A stretch of DNA of 40,426 nt from Arthrobacter beigongshangensis. Its GTDB lineage: Bacteria; Bacillota; Bacilli; Bacillales_A; Planococcaceae. The notes under the pieces were generated by a model. The model was not told where the DNA came from, searched no databases, and saw only the letters and a list, made by a program, of their open reading frames with translations. Position numbers and translations under genes: made by a program. The stretch is taken from NCBI RefSeq assembly GCF_016820585.1, contig NZ_JADHDX010000015.1, positions 1 to 40,426 on the forward strand, given 5' to 3'. Position 1 is the first letter of the stretch. Each line of letters begins with the position of its first letter. Below, in pieces: positions 1 to 8,405 of the stretch.

Positions 1-40
1 GAGGCATCCACGAAGCGCCGGAGCGGTGTTCGAAGGAATT

Positions 41-1039
41 TCAGCTTTTTGGGTGTGAATCAATAAATAAGATAATAAAGTTTTGCATTGTATTCGCTTT
101 CATTTTCCAATTATGCCAACCGATGACCCAAAAACTTCTACCCCTTTTTATGATTGTAGACCATATTAGCGTAAAGGGAAAGATGAGAAGCGTCACAGTC
201 AAAATGAAATCGACTTCAAAGAATGTACCACAGACAATAACTAGAGCTAAAAATAGCACTAGCGCACTTGCCAGGTGAGCGATTTTTTTAGCTACCTCTT
301 TGACATTCATTTCCCTAGACTGTTCACCGCTTGGGTTTGCATACGCATACTTTCTGAAATGATAGCGACCCCACAAAGCATCAAGTATAAATGTTAGCAC
401 TGTAATTAATAACAACCAAGGGAGTATAGCTACATAAGAAACACCCGTTACAAAAATAGATAGGACGACTAGTATTTCAAGTGGACTCCATAGTAAAGCT
501 AAGGAAAAACCTCTTAATGTCGATGTACTAATGAATGAATCTCGCACTTTTTTATTGAAATGCGCTAAATTATCTTTCAGCACGTCCTGTGCAATGGTAA
601 CCGCCGATAAATTTAAAAATGCCGCTAGCGTAAGCGTTGTCGCTGAACCACGCGTATACATTTTGCCCACATCAGATACATTCGCCTTCATTAAGCTGTT
701 TAAGCTCCGGTCAAACCGACCACTTCTAACAACACTATTCATCCACGGTAACATCGCTAAAAGTGTGAGTAAGGATATATTAGCCGTTAAAGCACTAGGT
801 ATAGCCAAAACTGATTGTCCTGTTGTAGCATATAAGCAGCCTCCTATCACAATGAAGGAGGCACTTAGTATCCTAAATAATTTCGATGCACTCGCAAAAG
901 AAATGACTAACATGACTAAAGCTAATAAGCCAATCACATAATTCAAACGGTCGCTAGCGATAAATATATTGGCGATGTGAAGGACAAATACGAATGTGTA
1001 AAAAATATATACATACTGAAATACCGAATGCAGTTTCAT
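41..1039 (-). CDS. Polytopic integral membrane protein, transporter-like, function unknown
   Basis: A 332-residue, strongly hydrophobic protein with about eight or nine predicted membrane segments and short polar loops. A conserved-looking loop (residues about 160-185) contains the series STLRGFSLALLWSPLEI, the kind of re-entrant or helix-break stretch seen in secondary transporters, but I cannot place it in a named family. I chose the ATG at 1037-1039 because GGAGG lies 5 nt upstream of it; an in-frame ATG 21 nt further out lacks a good site. It follows larC on the same strand after about 55 nt, so the two are probably co-transcribed, which might suggest transport of nickel or of a substrate of a Lar-type enzyme. 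That link is inference. The C-terminus runs out into sequence at the window edge that looks unlike the rest of the gene, so truncation is possible. Confidence 0.75.
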   Translation of the reverse strand: MKLHSVFQYVYIFYTFVFVLHIANIFIASDRLNYVIGLLALVMLVISFASASKLFRILSASFIVIGGCLYATTGQSVLAIPSALTANISLLTLLAMLPWMNSVVRSGRFDRSLNSLMKANVSDVGKMYTRGSATTLTLAAFLNLSAVTIAQDVLKDNLAHFNKKVRDSFISTSTLRGFSLALLWSPLEILVVLSIFVTGVSYVAILPWLLLITVLTFILDALWGRYHFRKYAYANPSGEQSREMNVKEVAKKIAHLASALVLFLALVIVCGTFFEVDFILTVTLLIFPFTLIWSTIIKRGRSFWVIGWHNWKMKANTMQNFIILFIDSHPKS

Positions 1040-1093
1040 CTTTACCTCCAAAAACGCCATTCCGTTATTTACCTAATTATTCAATGGTGATAG

Positions 1094-2017
1094 TTATTCT
1101 TCTCCGATAATCACTCGGAGTACATTTGGATGCTTTGGAAACGTTTTAGTACCCGCTCCGTAACCAATGGATTGAACCTTCATAGCGGGTAATGTACAAA
1201 ATGCTTCGGCAAGTACCGCTACAATGGCTGCTCCTGTAGGTGTTGCCAACTCCCCTTTGACTTGGCTTTCTGCAATAGGAACACCGAGTAAAATTTCTAA
1301 TGTAGCAGGAGCTGGAACTGGATAAATGCCATGATCAATATGAATTTTCCCGGAACCAACTGGAACGGCAGATGATTTAATACGGTCTATTTGCAGTTGT
1401 TCAAGAAGTATAGCGGCACCTACAATATCGATAATCGAATCCACGGCTCCTACCTCATGAAAATGAACGTCTTCAAGTGCTACACCGTGAATTTTCCCTT
1501 CGGCTTGTCCTATCTTCTTGAAAATGCTGAGCGCATTTCCTTCCACTCGATTAGAATAACCTGCCGATTGAATAAGCTCAACAATTTTTTTATAAGAACG
1601 ATGATCATGATTATGGTTGTGATGATGGTGGCCATGGTCGTGACTATGTTCATGACTGTGATTATGCCCGTGGCCATGGTCGTGACTATGTTCATGACTG
1701 TGATTATGCCCGTGGTCATGCCCGTGGTCATGATCGTGACTGTGTCCATGATTGTGATTATGCTCGTGGTCATGGCTATGCCCATGGTTGTGACTATGAC
1801 CGTCGTCATGAGCATCACTCGTTAATAAAACATCAAACTTTGTACTTGTAATGCCGTTTTTCACGACTTTATTGAATGTTAATTCATACTCATTTTCCAT
1901 ATTCAGTTTTTTTAACTCCGTTTCTAAATGAACAGGATCCCCTCCTGCATCAATAAGAGCCCCAATAACCATATCTCCACTAATTCCTGAAAAGCAATCG
2001 AAATATAATGTTCTCAT
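1094..2017 (-). CDS. larC: LarC N-terminal domain (LarC1-like) nickel-insertion protein with His-rich insert
   Basis: LarC is a CTP-dependent nickel insertase that completes the nickel-pincer nucleotide (NPN) cofactor of lactate racemase and related enzymes. The start (ATG 2015-2017, MRTLYFDCFSGISGDM) is typical of the family and has AAGGA about 9 nt upstream; the ATG three codons earlier abuts the Shine-Dalgarno. A region near residues 75-135 consists almost entirely of His, Asp, Asn, Gly, Glu and Ser in HxH patterns, a probable metal-binding segment. The protein ends at GYGAGTKTFPKHPNVLRVIIGEE, where the N-terminal domain normally ends; the C-terminal domain found in full-length LarC (about 400 aa) is not encoded downstream in any frame before the next gene. 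In Lactobacillus plantarum larC1 and larC2 are joined by programmed frameshifting. No larA, larB or larE is in the window. Confidence 0.85.
   Translation of the reverse strand: MRTLYFDCFSGISGDMVIGALIDAGGDPVHLETELKKLNMENEYELTFNKVVKNGITSTKFDVLLTSDAHDDGHSHNHGHSHDHEHNHNHGHSHDHDHGHDHGHNHSHEHSHDHGHGHNHSHEHSHDHGHHHHNHNHDHRSYKKIVELIQSAGYSNRVEGNALSIFKKIGQAEGKIHGVALEDVHFHEVGAVDSIIDIVGAAILLEQLQIDRIKSSAVPVGSGKIHIDHGIYPVPAPATLEILLGVPIAESQVKGELATPTGAAIVAVLAEAFCTLPAMKVQSIGYGAGTKTFPKHPNVLRVIIGEE
1629..1712. repeat. Two exact 42-nt tandem copies inside larC
   Basis: Positions 1629-1670 and 1671-1712 are identical 42-nt units, encoding a duplicated 14-residue His/Asp/Asn/Gly/Ser segment in the metal-binding region. 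Further degenerate copies extend to about 1800. The arrangement implies recent slippage or recombination that changes the length of the His-rich tract without shifting frame. Confidence 0.9.
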
Positions 2018-2057
2018 ATGTATCATTCCTTTCTATGCTATAATAAATTAACGTCAC

Positions 2058-2086
2058 AATTACTTTGTCCGCACAACAAAGTAATT
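2058..2086. promoter_or_regulatory. Inverted repeat between larC and ROK regulator, likely ROK operator
   Basis: A perfect 11-bp inverted repeat: AATTACTTTGT, a 7-nt spacer, then ACAAAGTAATT. The half sites and A+T-rich flanks resemble XylR/NagC-type ROK operators (TTTGTT-spacer-AACAAA in the Bacillus xyl operon). It lies between two divergent starts, 41 nt from larC and 64 nt from the ROK gene, so it could mediate autoregulation and control of larC plus the membrane protein. Binding is inferred. Confidence 0.6.
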
Positions 2087-2149
2087 TTTATTACACTAAA
2101 TAAACCATTTTTGCATTCGTATAATTATAATTAATTCGGGGGTAAATAG

Positions 2150-3331
2150 ATGATTACTGGCGACGGTGCTTACATAAAAAAAATCAATAGAAGTATTATT
2201 TTAAGTAAAATAGTTGAGCATGGCATGATTTCAAGAGCTGACCTATCCAAAATTACCGGATTAAACAAAGCTACTATTTCAATTCAAGTTGCCGATTTAC
2301 TCAGTGAAGACTTAATTTGTGAAACAAGACTGGAGCATAATGTCGTAGGTAGAAGACCAATCATGCTTTCGATCAATAAAGATGCAGGCTATGTGTTAGG
2401 TATCGACCTAGATTATAACCATATCCAGTATATGGTTTCCGATTTAGGTGGTAATCCTGTTCAACATGACTCCATAGAGCTAGAAATTGCTAGTTATGAA
2501 GAGTTAGTTCATTTACTTATTAAGCAAATTCAAAAATATAAAAATGATTATTCAAAAAAACATTACGGATTAGTTAGTGTAATGATTGGTATTCACGGGA
2601 CAGTAAATAAAGATGAGAGCATCTATTTTGTGCCTAGTCATCAATGGCAAAATAAATCCTTAAAAACTGATCTTATGAAAGAGCTAGATATGGACATATC
2701 CATTCAAAATAACGCAAACCTATCGGCTTATTCCGAACGTGTCTATAAGCACCATGAGAGTAATCATTTACTTTGCCTTCTCTTCTCTTCCGGAATTGGA
2801 TCGGGAATAATGATTGATGGGAAACTGCATAAAGGATTTCACGGCTATGCCGGAGAAATGGGCCATATGATTATTTCCAAGGATGGAGAAGCATGCCGAT
2901 GCGGTAACAAAGGTTGCTGGGAGCTCTACTCATCTGAGCCTAGTCTACTTGCACGTTTGGCAATGCAGTTAGGTGTTCCAAAAGTAACTCATGATGACAT
3001 ACAATCCCTACTGGCCAAGCAAGATCCCACTACTCTCCAACTAATGAAACAGTATATCGTCGACCTTTCAATCGGTTTAAATAATATTATCAATATCTAC
3101 AATCCAGAAACATTGGTGTTGACGAGTGAACTGTTAAAAATGTATCCAAATGCAATCGAGGAAATTAAAAATAACTTGAATTCCGCAGTCAGTCAATATG
3201 GTGAATTAGTAATTTCCGATTTTGGGAATAGTTCCTGTGCCCTTGGTGCATGTGCACTAGCGATTCAGCGTTTTCTAGAGGTACCGGAGCTCATCTTAAC
3301 ACTGACAGAGGATACTGTTTTAGTCAAATAG
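2150..3331 (+). CDS. ROK-family transcriptional repressor (XylR/NagC-like)
   Basis: A 393-residue sugar-responsive repressor. Residues about 12-60 form a winged helix-turn-helix (ISRADLSKITGLNKATIS). The ROK sugar-binding fold follows, with GIGSGI near 215-220, GEMGHM at 235-240 and the zinc motif CRCGNKGC at 249-256, all expected for ROK proteins. The length matches ROK repressors rather than ROK kinases (about 300 aa). The ATG follows a GGGGG-containing ribosome binding site. It is divergent from larC, with an inverted-repeat operator candidate between, and convergent with gndA/uxaC. Its ligand cannot be read from sequence. Proximity to uxaC might suggest a uronate or pentose, but no matching operator was seen upstream of uxaC. 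Confidence 0.9.
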   Translation: MITGDGAYIKKINRSIILSKIVEHGMISRADLSKITGLNKATISIQVADLLSEDLICETRLEHNVVGRRPIMLSINKDAGYVLGIDLDYNHIQYMVSDLGGNPVQHDSIELEIASYEELVHLLIKQIQKYKNDYSKKHYGLVSVMIGIHGTVNKDESIYFVPSHQWQNKSLKTDLMKELDMDISIQNNANLSAYSERVYKHHESNHLLCLLFSSGIGSGIMIDGKLHKGFHGYAGEMGHMIISKDGEACRCGNKGCWELYSSEPSLLARLAMQLGVPKVTHDDIQSLLAKQDPTTLQLMKQYIVDLSIGLNNIINIYNPETLVLTSELLKMYPNAIEEIKNNLNSAVSQYGELVISDFGNSSCALGACALAIQRFLEVPELILTLTEDTVLVK

Positions 3332-3334
3332 GTA

Positions 3335-3378
3335 TAAAAAAGATCTCCCTATCCATGGGAAAGAGAGATCTTTTTTTT
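3335..3378. terminator. Bidirectional rho-independent terminator
   Basis: AAAAAAGATCTC at 3336-3347 pairs with GAGATCTTTTTT from 3364 on, giving a hairpin with A-run and T-run on opposite sides. It sits between the convergent ROK regulator and gndA and can serve both. Confidence 0.85.
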
Positions 3379-3399
3379 ATTTACTTTACTTCTCTTTAT

Positions 3400-4809
3400 T
3401 TAGAACCAGTTCGTATGGAAAGTTCCTTCTTTGTCTTTACGTTGATACGTATGAGCGCCGAAGTAATCACGTTGTGCTTGAATTAGATTTGCAGGCAGAT
3501 TTTCTGAACGATAGCTATCATAATAAGCAATTGCACTTGCGAAAGAAGGAACAGGAATCCCTTGTTTAACCGCAACAGATACGACTTCGCGTAATGCTGA
3601 TTGGTAACCTTCTACAATTTCTTTAAAATAACTATCTAATAATAAGTTTTCTAAATCAGGTTCTTGGTCATAAGCTTCTTTAATATTTTGTAGGAACTGT
3701 GCACGGATAATACAACCCCCACGCCAGATCATTGCAATCTCTCCATAATTCAAATTCCAATGACTCTCCTCAGACTGTGCACGCATTTGAGCAAATCCTT
3801 GTGCATAAGAACAAATTTTACTCATGTACAATGCTTTACGAACTGCTTCAATAAGTTCTTCTTTATTGCCGTCATATTGGCTTACTTGAGGTCCAGACAA
3901 TACTTTACTTGCACGGACACGCTCTTCTTTCATCGAAGAGATACAACGTGCAAATACAGACTCTGTAATTAATGGAAGTGGAACACCTAAATCTAAAGCA
4001 TTTTTACTAGTCCACATGCCTGTCCCTTTTTGACCTGCTTTATCTAAAACGACATCAACAAGCGGTTTACCTGTCTCTTCATCGATCTTCGTAAAGATTT
4101 CTGCAGTAATGTCAATTAGGTAGCTATCTAATTCGCCTTTATTCCATTCTGAAAATACTTCATGAAGTTCTTGTGCATCCAACTCAAGGACATTATCCAA
4201 AATTGCATAGGCTTCTGCAATCAATTGCATATCTCCATACTCGATGCCATTGTGAACCATTTTCACATAATGACCCGCGCCATCAGGACCGATATACGTA
4301 CTACAAGACTTTCCATCAACTCGTGCTGCAATTGAATCAAAAATAGGTGCAACTAAGTCATACGCTTCTTTTTGACCGCCTGGCATAATAGAAGGACCTT
4401 TTAGTGCACCTTCTTCCCCACCTGATACCCCTGTTCCAATAAAATGGATACCTGTTTTCTCTAGCTCTTTATTACGGCGAATCGTATCTTCGAATAGCGT
4501 ATTTCCACCGTCAATTAAAATATCACCCTTTTCAAGATATGGCTGCAGTGATGCAATGGTTGCATCTGTTGCAGGTCCTGCTTGAACCATGAGCATTATT
4601 TTACGGGGTACTTCTAAAGAGTTAACAAACTCCTCAATGCTAGTAGCACCAAAAAAATTCTTGCCTTTTGCTTCATTTGCTAAAAATTCCTCTGTTTTTG
4701 AAGTTGTGCGATTGTAGACAGAAACAGAATTCCCTCTGCTCTCGATATTTAACGCTAAATTTTTTCCCATAACCGCTAGGCCAATGACACCGATTTGTTG
4801 TTTCGACAT
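3400..4809 (-). CDS. gndA: 6-phosphogluconate dehydrogenase, decarboxylating
   Basis: Converts 6-phospho-D-gluconate to ribulose 5-phosphate and CO2, normally with NADP+, in the oxidative pentose phosphate pathway. The 469-residue length and the sequence along the whole protein match Bacillus GndA (YqjI). Visible features are the N-terminal Rossmann loop GVIGLAVMG (residues 7-15), the NRT motif near 33-35 that favours NADP+, the family signature around 128-147 ([19 protein letters not shown]) and the catalytic lysine region [13 protein letters not shown] near 183. AAAGGA lies upstream of the ATG. It follows uxaC by 58 nt on the same strand, with no obvious terminator between, so the two may form an operon. 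That is unusual, because glucuronate catabolism goes through 2-keto-3-deoxygluconate and not through 6-phosphogluconate. Confidence 0.95.
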   Translation of the reverse strand: MSKQQIGVIGLAVMGKNLALNIESRGNSVSVYNRTTSKTEEFLANEAKGKNFFGATSIEEFVNSLEVPRKIMLMVQAGPATDATIASLQPYLEKGDILIDGGNTLFEDTIRRNKELEKTGIHFIGTGVSGGEEGALKGPSIMPGGQKEAYDLVAPIFDSIAARVDGKSCSTYIGPDGAGHYVKMVHNGIEYGDMQLIAEAYAILDNVLELDAQELHEVFSEWNKGELDSYLIDITAEIFTKIDEETGKPLVDVVLDKAGQKGTGMWTSKNALDLGVPLPLITESVFARCISSMKEERVRASKVLSGPQVSQYDGNKEELIEAVRKALYMSKICSYAQGFAQMRAQSEESHWNLNYGEIAMIWRGGCIIRAQFLQNIKEAYDQEPDLENLLLDSYFKEIVEGYQSALREVVSVAVKQGIPVPSFASAIAYYDSYRSENLPANLIQAQRDYFGAHTYQRKDKEGTFHTNWF

Positions 4810-4866
4810 TTTTTTCTTCCTTTCTATACTCCGAATTTACAACGTTGTTATACAAGTAGAGCATTC

Positions 4867-6264
4867 TTAAAGTTTAAAATAACGCTTTGCATTATTATAG
4901 CAAATGTTTGTCACATACTTCTCTAATAATGCCATATCTTTCGGTACTTTACCTTCTTCTACCCACGTTCCAAGTAAATTACACAATATCCTTCTGAAGT
5001 ATTCATGTCTTGGGAATGAAAGGAAACTTCTCGAATCTGTTAACATACCAATAAAGTTGCTGATCAGCCCTATATTCGCTAACGTCTTCATTTGGTTTTC
5101 CATGCCATCGATGACATCATTAAACCACCAAGCGGTTCCAAACTGAACCTTCCCTGCAATTTCAGAGCTTTGATAATTACCCGCCATAGAAGCTAACACA
5201 GCATTATCATTCGCGTTTAAGCTATACAAAACGGTTTTAGGTAATTTATCTTTGCTTTCTAACGCATTTAAAAAATTAGAAAGTTTATTGGCAATGAGAA
5301 GGTCACCTATTGAATCAAAACCAGTATCCGGACCAAGTAGATTCAACATTCTTGTGTTATTATTTCTCAACGCACTTAGATGAAGTTGCATTACCCAGCC
5401 TTTGTCAGCGTATAATTCACCAAGTGTTAGTAATGTATACGTTTTATATTGCTCAATTTCTTTTGCAGTTAGCTTCTCACCTTGTAATCGTTTCTGGAAA
5501 ACGGCTGCTGCTTCCTCTTTTGTAGCCTGCTCGTAAAACATCACATCAATGCCGTGGTCAGAACTTCGACAACCATGCTCATCAAAATAATCCACTCGGC
5601 TTACGAGAGCGTCTAAAAGTACATCATACGTTTCAATCGAAGAATTTGTTGCCTGCTCCAATTTTCCTACCCATGATACAAACTCATCTTTTTCAATATT
5701 CAGCCCTTTATCAGGTCGGAATGAAGGCGATACATTTATTTCGAATCCTTCTTTATGTAACTCGATATGGCTTGCTAAATCATCTGTTGGATCATCCGTT
5801 GTTCCAACAAATTCAACCTTATCCTTTTTAAGTAGTGATCGAATCGACATTTCCTTTGTAGCAAGCTTGCTATTTGCTTCTTCCCAAATAGCAGGTGCTG
5901 ATTTTTCATCTAAAACCTCATCAATACCAAAATAATGAAGGAGTTCTAAATGAGTCCAGTGATAAAGTGGATTGCCAAATGTGTTTGGCACGGTTTTAGA
6001 CCACGCTAAGAACTTTTCATAACCACTTTTATCTCCTGTAATATACGCTTCATCAATGCCATTTGCACGCATCGCTCTCCATTTATAATGGTCTCCGCCT
6101 AGCCAAATTTCAGATAAGCTTGTAAAATTCTTATCCTCTAAAATCTCTTTTTGATTTAAATGGTTATGGTAATCGATAATCGGTAAATCTTTTGCAGTAC
6201 CATGGAACAGGACTTTTGCTGTTTCATTGTATAATAAAAAGTCATCTGTAATAAACGTTTTCAA
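4867..6264 (-). CDS. uxaC: Glucuronate/galacturonate isomerase
   Basis: UxaC isomerises D-glucuronate to D-fructuronate and D-galacturonate to D-tagaturonate, the first step of hexuronate breakdown. The amidohydrolase-like fold shows the metal-binding DYHNH motif at residues 31-35, then the family-typical segments ending in a HEYFRRILCNLLG-type helix. I prefer the TTG start at 6262-6264 (MKTFITDDFLLYNETA) because AAGGAT lies about 8 nt upstream and the protein then aligns with Bacillus UxaC from its first residue. Two ATG codons just upstream overlap the Shine-Dalgarno and cannot be excluded. Downstream is gndA. The usual partners (uxuA, uxuB, kdgK, kdgA, hexuronate transporter) are absent from the window. 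Confidence 0.93.
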   Translation of the reverse strand: MKTFITDDFLLYNETAKVLFHGTAKDLPIIDYHNHLNQKEILEDKNFTSLSEIWLGGDHYKWRAMRANGIDEAYITGDKSGYEKFLAWSKTVPNTFGNPLYHWTHLELLHYFGIDEVLDEKSAPAIWEEANSKLATKEMSIRSLLKKDKVEFVGTTDDPTDDLASHIELHKEGFEINVSPSFRPDKGLNIEKDEFVSWVGKLEQATNSSIETYDVLLDALVSRVDYFDEHGCRSSDHGIDVMFYEQATKEEAAAVFQKRLQGEKLTAKEIEQYKTYTLLTLGELYADKGWVMQLHLSALRNNNTRMLNLLGPDTGFDSIGDLLIANKLSNFLNALESKDKLPKTVLYSLNANDNAVLASMAGNYQSSEIAGKVQFGTAWWFNDVIDGMENQMKTLANIGLISNFIGMLTDSRSFLSFPRHEYFRRILCNLLGTWVEEGKVPKDMALLEKYVTNICYNNAKRYFKL

Positions 6265-6335
6265 CGTCATCATCCTTCCACTTGTATTAGTTTGTATGGC
6301 AAACAAACTGAATAGTATCTATCATATATAATAGA

Positions 6336-6349
6336 TGTAAACGTTTTAC
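6336..6349. promoter_or_regulatory. Operator-like palindrome upstream of uxaC
   Basis: TGTAAACGTTTTAC is a near-palindrome with a central CG, about 70 nt upstream of the uxaC start. It resembles LacI/GalR-type or cre sites but departs from the cre consensus at its last two positions, so a dedicated LacI-family repressor of uronate genes is as likely as CcpA. No such regulator adjoins it. Confidence 0.35.
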
Positions 6350-6564
6350 TTTACAAGTCTTTATCGCGTTATCCGCAACAATCTTTGCATTTTTCAATCC
6401 TTTCGTCCAAGTTTTCAAATTTTTTAATAGTTCACGTCTGTTGATTAGCTATTTACTTGTATAAATCATAGGTGAGCAAAGACTTGAAACTAGCTTGTTA
6501 ACTGGATCATTTCCGGTTCGCTTTCGGCCAACTATTCAAGACATAATTACCAAGGAGCAAGCGT

Positions 6565-6593
6565 GGCTAGAAACGACTTCGTCATTTCTAGCC
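6565..6593. repeat. Hairpin 1 of the uxaC-galK interval
   Basis: GGCTAGAAACGAC pairs with GTCATTTCTAGCC with one mismatch and a 3-nt loop. It is followed on the plus strand by CTTTTT, so it could terminate transcription, although no gene reads into it. Confidence 0.7.
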
Positions 6594-6700
6594 GCATCTT
6601 TTTCGGTCATCTTGTTATGAATAGTTGCCTGTCGCGTACCTTCCATGTTTAAGTGATAAATGCAGTTGCTTGGAAAGAAAAGAATAAATGTCTTTTTTAA

Positions 6701-6740
6701 AAGAGTGTAAGTGCCCGAAAATGCAATTTCGGACACTCTT
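6701..6740. repeat. Hairpin 2 of the uxaC-galK interval
   Basis: AAGAGTGT pairs with ACACTCTT and CCGAAA with TTTCGG, with a bulge on the left arm. On the minus strand the stem ends in a short T-run, so it is terminator-like for that strand. Confidence 0.6.
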
Positions 6741-6838
6741 GCACATTGTACAAGTTGTTCCTACTTTACTTTTAGCAAGCTTTATAGAAAATGACACTAC
6801 CTAAAAATAAAAATGGAAAAGACCATGAGCAAGGCTTC

Positions 6839-6866
6839 GGCCGCCAAAATTTCATCTTTGGCGGCC
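6839..6866. repeat. Hairpin 3 of the uxaC-galK interval
   Basis: A perfect 10-bp GC-rich inverted repeat, GGCCGCCAAA and TTTGGCGGCC, with an 8-nt loop. There is no clear T-tract. Confidence 0.75.
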
Positions 6867-6979
6867 CTCTCCAGTTAAGAAGCCCACTATTCGCACGTCC
6901 CCAAAAGCATTAGCACTTTATGTATCTGTGTTTTTGGAGAGCGACGGATGAACGACTACCATATGATTACCGAACAGAA

Positions 6980-7014
6980 TGTATAGGGATGCGGCGAAGT
7001 CGCATCCCTATACA
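6980..7014. repeat. Hairpin 4 of the uxaC-galK interval
   Basis: A perfect 14-bp inverted repeat, TGTATAGGGATGCG and CGCATCCCTATACA, with a 7-nt loop. It is the longest exact stem in the interval. It has no T-tract and lies about 140 bp upstream of the gal promoter candidate. Confidence 0.8.
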
Positions 7015-7152
7015 TGAAAATAGCACGGATATTGTATAGAAGTCGTTCAATCTAAAGCGAACCAAAAGCAATTGAACATAGAGTACCTACTGTTTTATTA
7101 AGTTATTTTTGTTAATCAACAGACGTGATAAAATATATTTCAGCAAAGTAGT

Positions 7153-7181
7153 TTGAACATTCTCTCACGATGTAGTACACT
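7153..7181 (+). promoter_or_regulatory. Candidate sigma-A promoter of the gal operon
   Basis: TTGAAC and TACACT are separated by 17 nt and lie about 45 nt upstream of the galK start. No perfect cre or LacI-type operator was seen beside it, so how the operon is induced is not apparent. Confidence 0.5.
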
Positions 7182-7226
7182 CTACTTAATTAAATTAATT
7201 TATTAACTTTCGAGGAGGTTTATCTA

Positions 7227-8405
7227 TTGAAGCCGGATTTATTTAAACAATTTCAAACAATTTTTGACAGTACTGAAATGCCACGTCTATTTTTTGCGCC
7301 CGGTCGCATTAATTTGATTGGTGAACATACAGATTATAATGGCGGCCATGTCTTCCCTGCCTCGATTTCATTTGGTACATATGCACTTGCACACAAACGA
7401 GGCGATCAAAAGTTACGCTTTTTCTCACAAAACTTTGCCCATACTGGCATTATTGAATGTGATCTTAGTCATTTAGCTTATAACGAAGCGCGTGACTGGG
7501 CGAACTTCCCTATTGGGATGATTAAGTTCATGCATGCAAGCGGATATTCCATTTCGGCAGGCATGGACATCTTATTTTATGGAGATATTCCAAATGGTGC
7601 TGGATTGTCCTCCTCTGCTTCAATTGAAATGGTCACAGGTGTCTTGTTGGAAGGATTATTTGACCTAGCCATAGATCGGGTCAGGATGATTCAGCTGGGA
7701 CAGCAAGTGGAAAATAATTATATCGGTGTCAATAGTGGGATTATGGATCAGTTTGCGATTGGAAAAGGCAAAAAAGATCATGCCATCCTATTAAACTGCC
7801 AAACGTTAGATTACCAGTATGCACCTATCCTATTGGAAGACCATGTCATAATGATTATTAACACAAACAAACGACGAACTTTAGCTGGCTCAAAATATAA
7901 TGAACGACGTGCGCAATGCGAACAAGCATTAAGAGACTTGCAACAGGAACTTTCAATTGAAAGTCTAGGTGATGTGACGAAGGAACAATTTGAACAACAC
8001 AAGCATCTGATTCAGGATGAAACAAACCAAAGACGTGCAAAACATGCAGTCTATGAAAATCAACGAACACTAGAAGCCCTCCATCAATTACAGCAAGGTC
8101 ATGTAGATGTATTTGGACAATTGATGAATGAATCACATCTTTCGCTTCAGCTAGATTATGAGGTGACCGGAATTGAACTGGATACAATCGTTCACGCCGC
8201 ATGGCAGCAGCCCGGTGTGATTGGTGCTCGTATGACAGGCGCTGGTTTTGGCGGTTGTGCAATTGCCCTTGTTGAAAAAGATCAAGTGGAGAACTTTAAG
8301 AACATTGTCCATACCATCTACCGTCAAAAAACTGGCAACGAAGCAACATTTTACACTGCAGCAATCGGTGACGGTGCGAGAGAACTTACTGAAGGGGTGC
8401 TTTAA
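7227..8405 (+). CDS. galK: Galactokinase
   Basis: Phosphorylates alpha-D-galactose to galactose 1-phosphate using ATP, the first committed step of the Leloir pathway. This GHMP-family kinase shows the galactokinase signature GRINLIGEHTDYNGG (residues 26-40), the ATP-binding loop GAGLSSSAS (about 124-132) and the C-terminal motif TGAGFGGCAI. The 392-residue length is normal. The start is TTG with a strong GAGGAGG ribosome binding site about 8 nt upstream. It heads a tightly packed operon: its stop codon directly abuts the galE ATG. Confidence 0.97.
   Translation: MKPDLFKQFQTIFDSTEMPRLFFAPGRINLIGEHTDYNGGHVFPASISFGTYALAHKRGDQKLRFFSQNFAHTGIIECDLSHLAYNEARDWANFPIGMIKFMHASGYSISAGMDILFYGDIPNGAGLSSSASIEMVTGVLLEGLFDLAIDRVRMIQLGQQVENNYIGVNSGIMDQFAIGKGKKDHAILLNCQTLDYQYAPILLEDHVIMIINTNKRRTLAGSKYNERRAQCEQALRDLQQELSIESLGDVTKEQFEQHKHLIQDETNQRRAKHAVYENQRTLEALHQLQQGHVDVFGQLMNESHLSLQLDYEVTGIELDTIVHAAWQQPGVIGARMTGAGFGGCAIALVEKDQVENFKNIVHTIYRQKTGNEATFYTAAIGDGARELTEGVL

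Larger units (their letters stand above)
6265..7226. other. Gene-free 960-bp interval with four hairpins
   Basis: No ORF here has a ribosome binding site or recognisable protein; the two short overlapping minus-strand frames at 6536-6797 look spurious. The interval holds the uxaC operator candidate, four long inverted repeats (arms at 6565-6577/6581-6593, 6701-6720/6727-6740, 6839-6848/6857-6866 and 6980-6993/7001-7014) and the gal promoter near its right end. Confidence 0.7.

Noticed and set aside
1510..1825. Met/Val/Thr-rich open frames on both strands across the His tract
   Set aside because: They are frame-shadows of the repetitive larC His/Asp codons, have no ribosome binding sites, and show low-complexity translation typical of CAT/GAT repeats read out of frame.
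6536..6797. Two short overlapping minus-strand frames
   Set aside because: They span hairpins 1 and 2, have no Shine-Dalgarno and no recognisable protein, and overlap each other.
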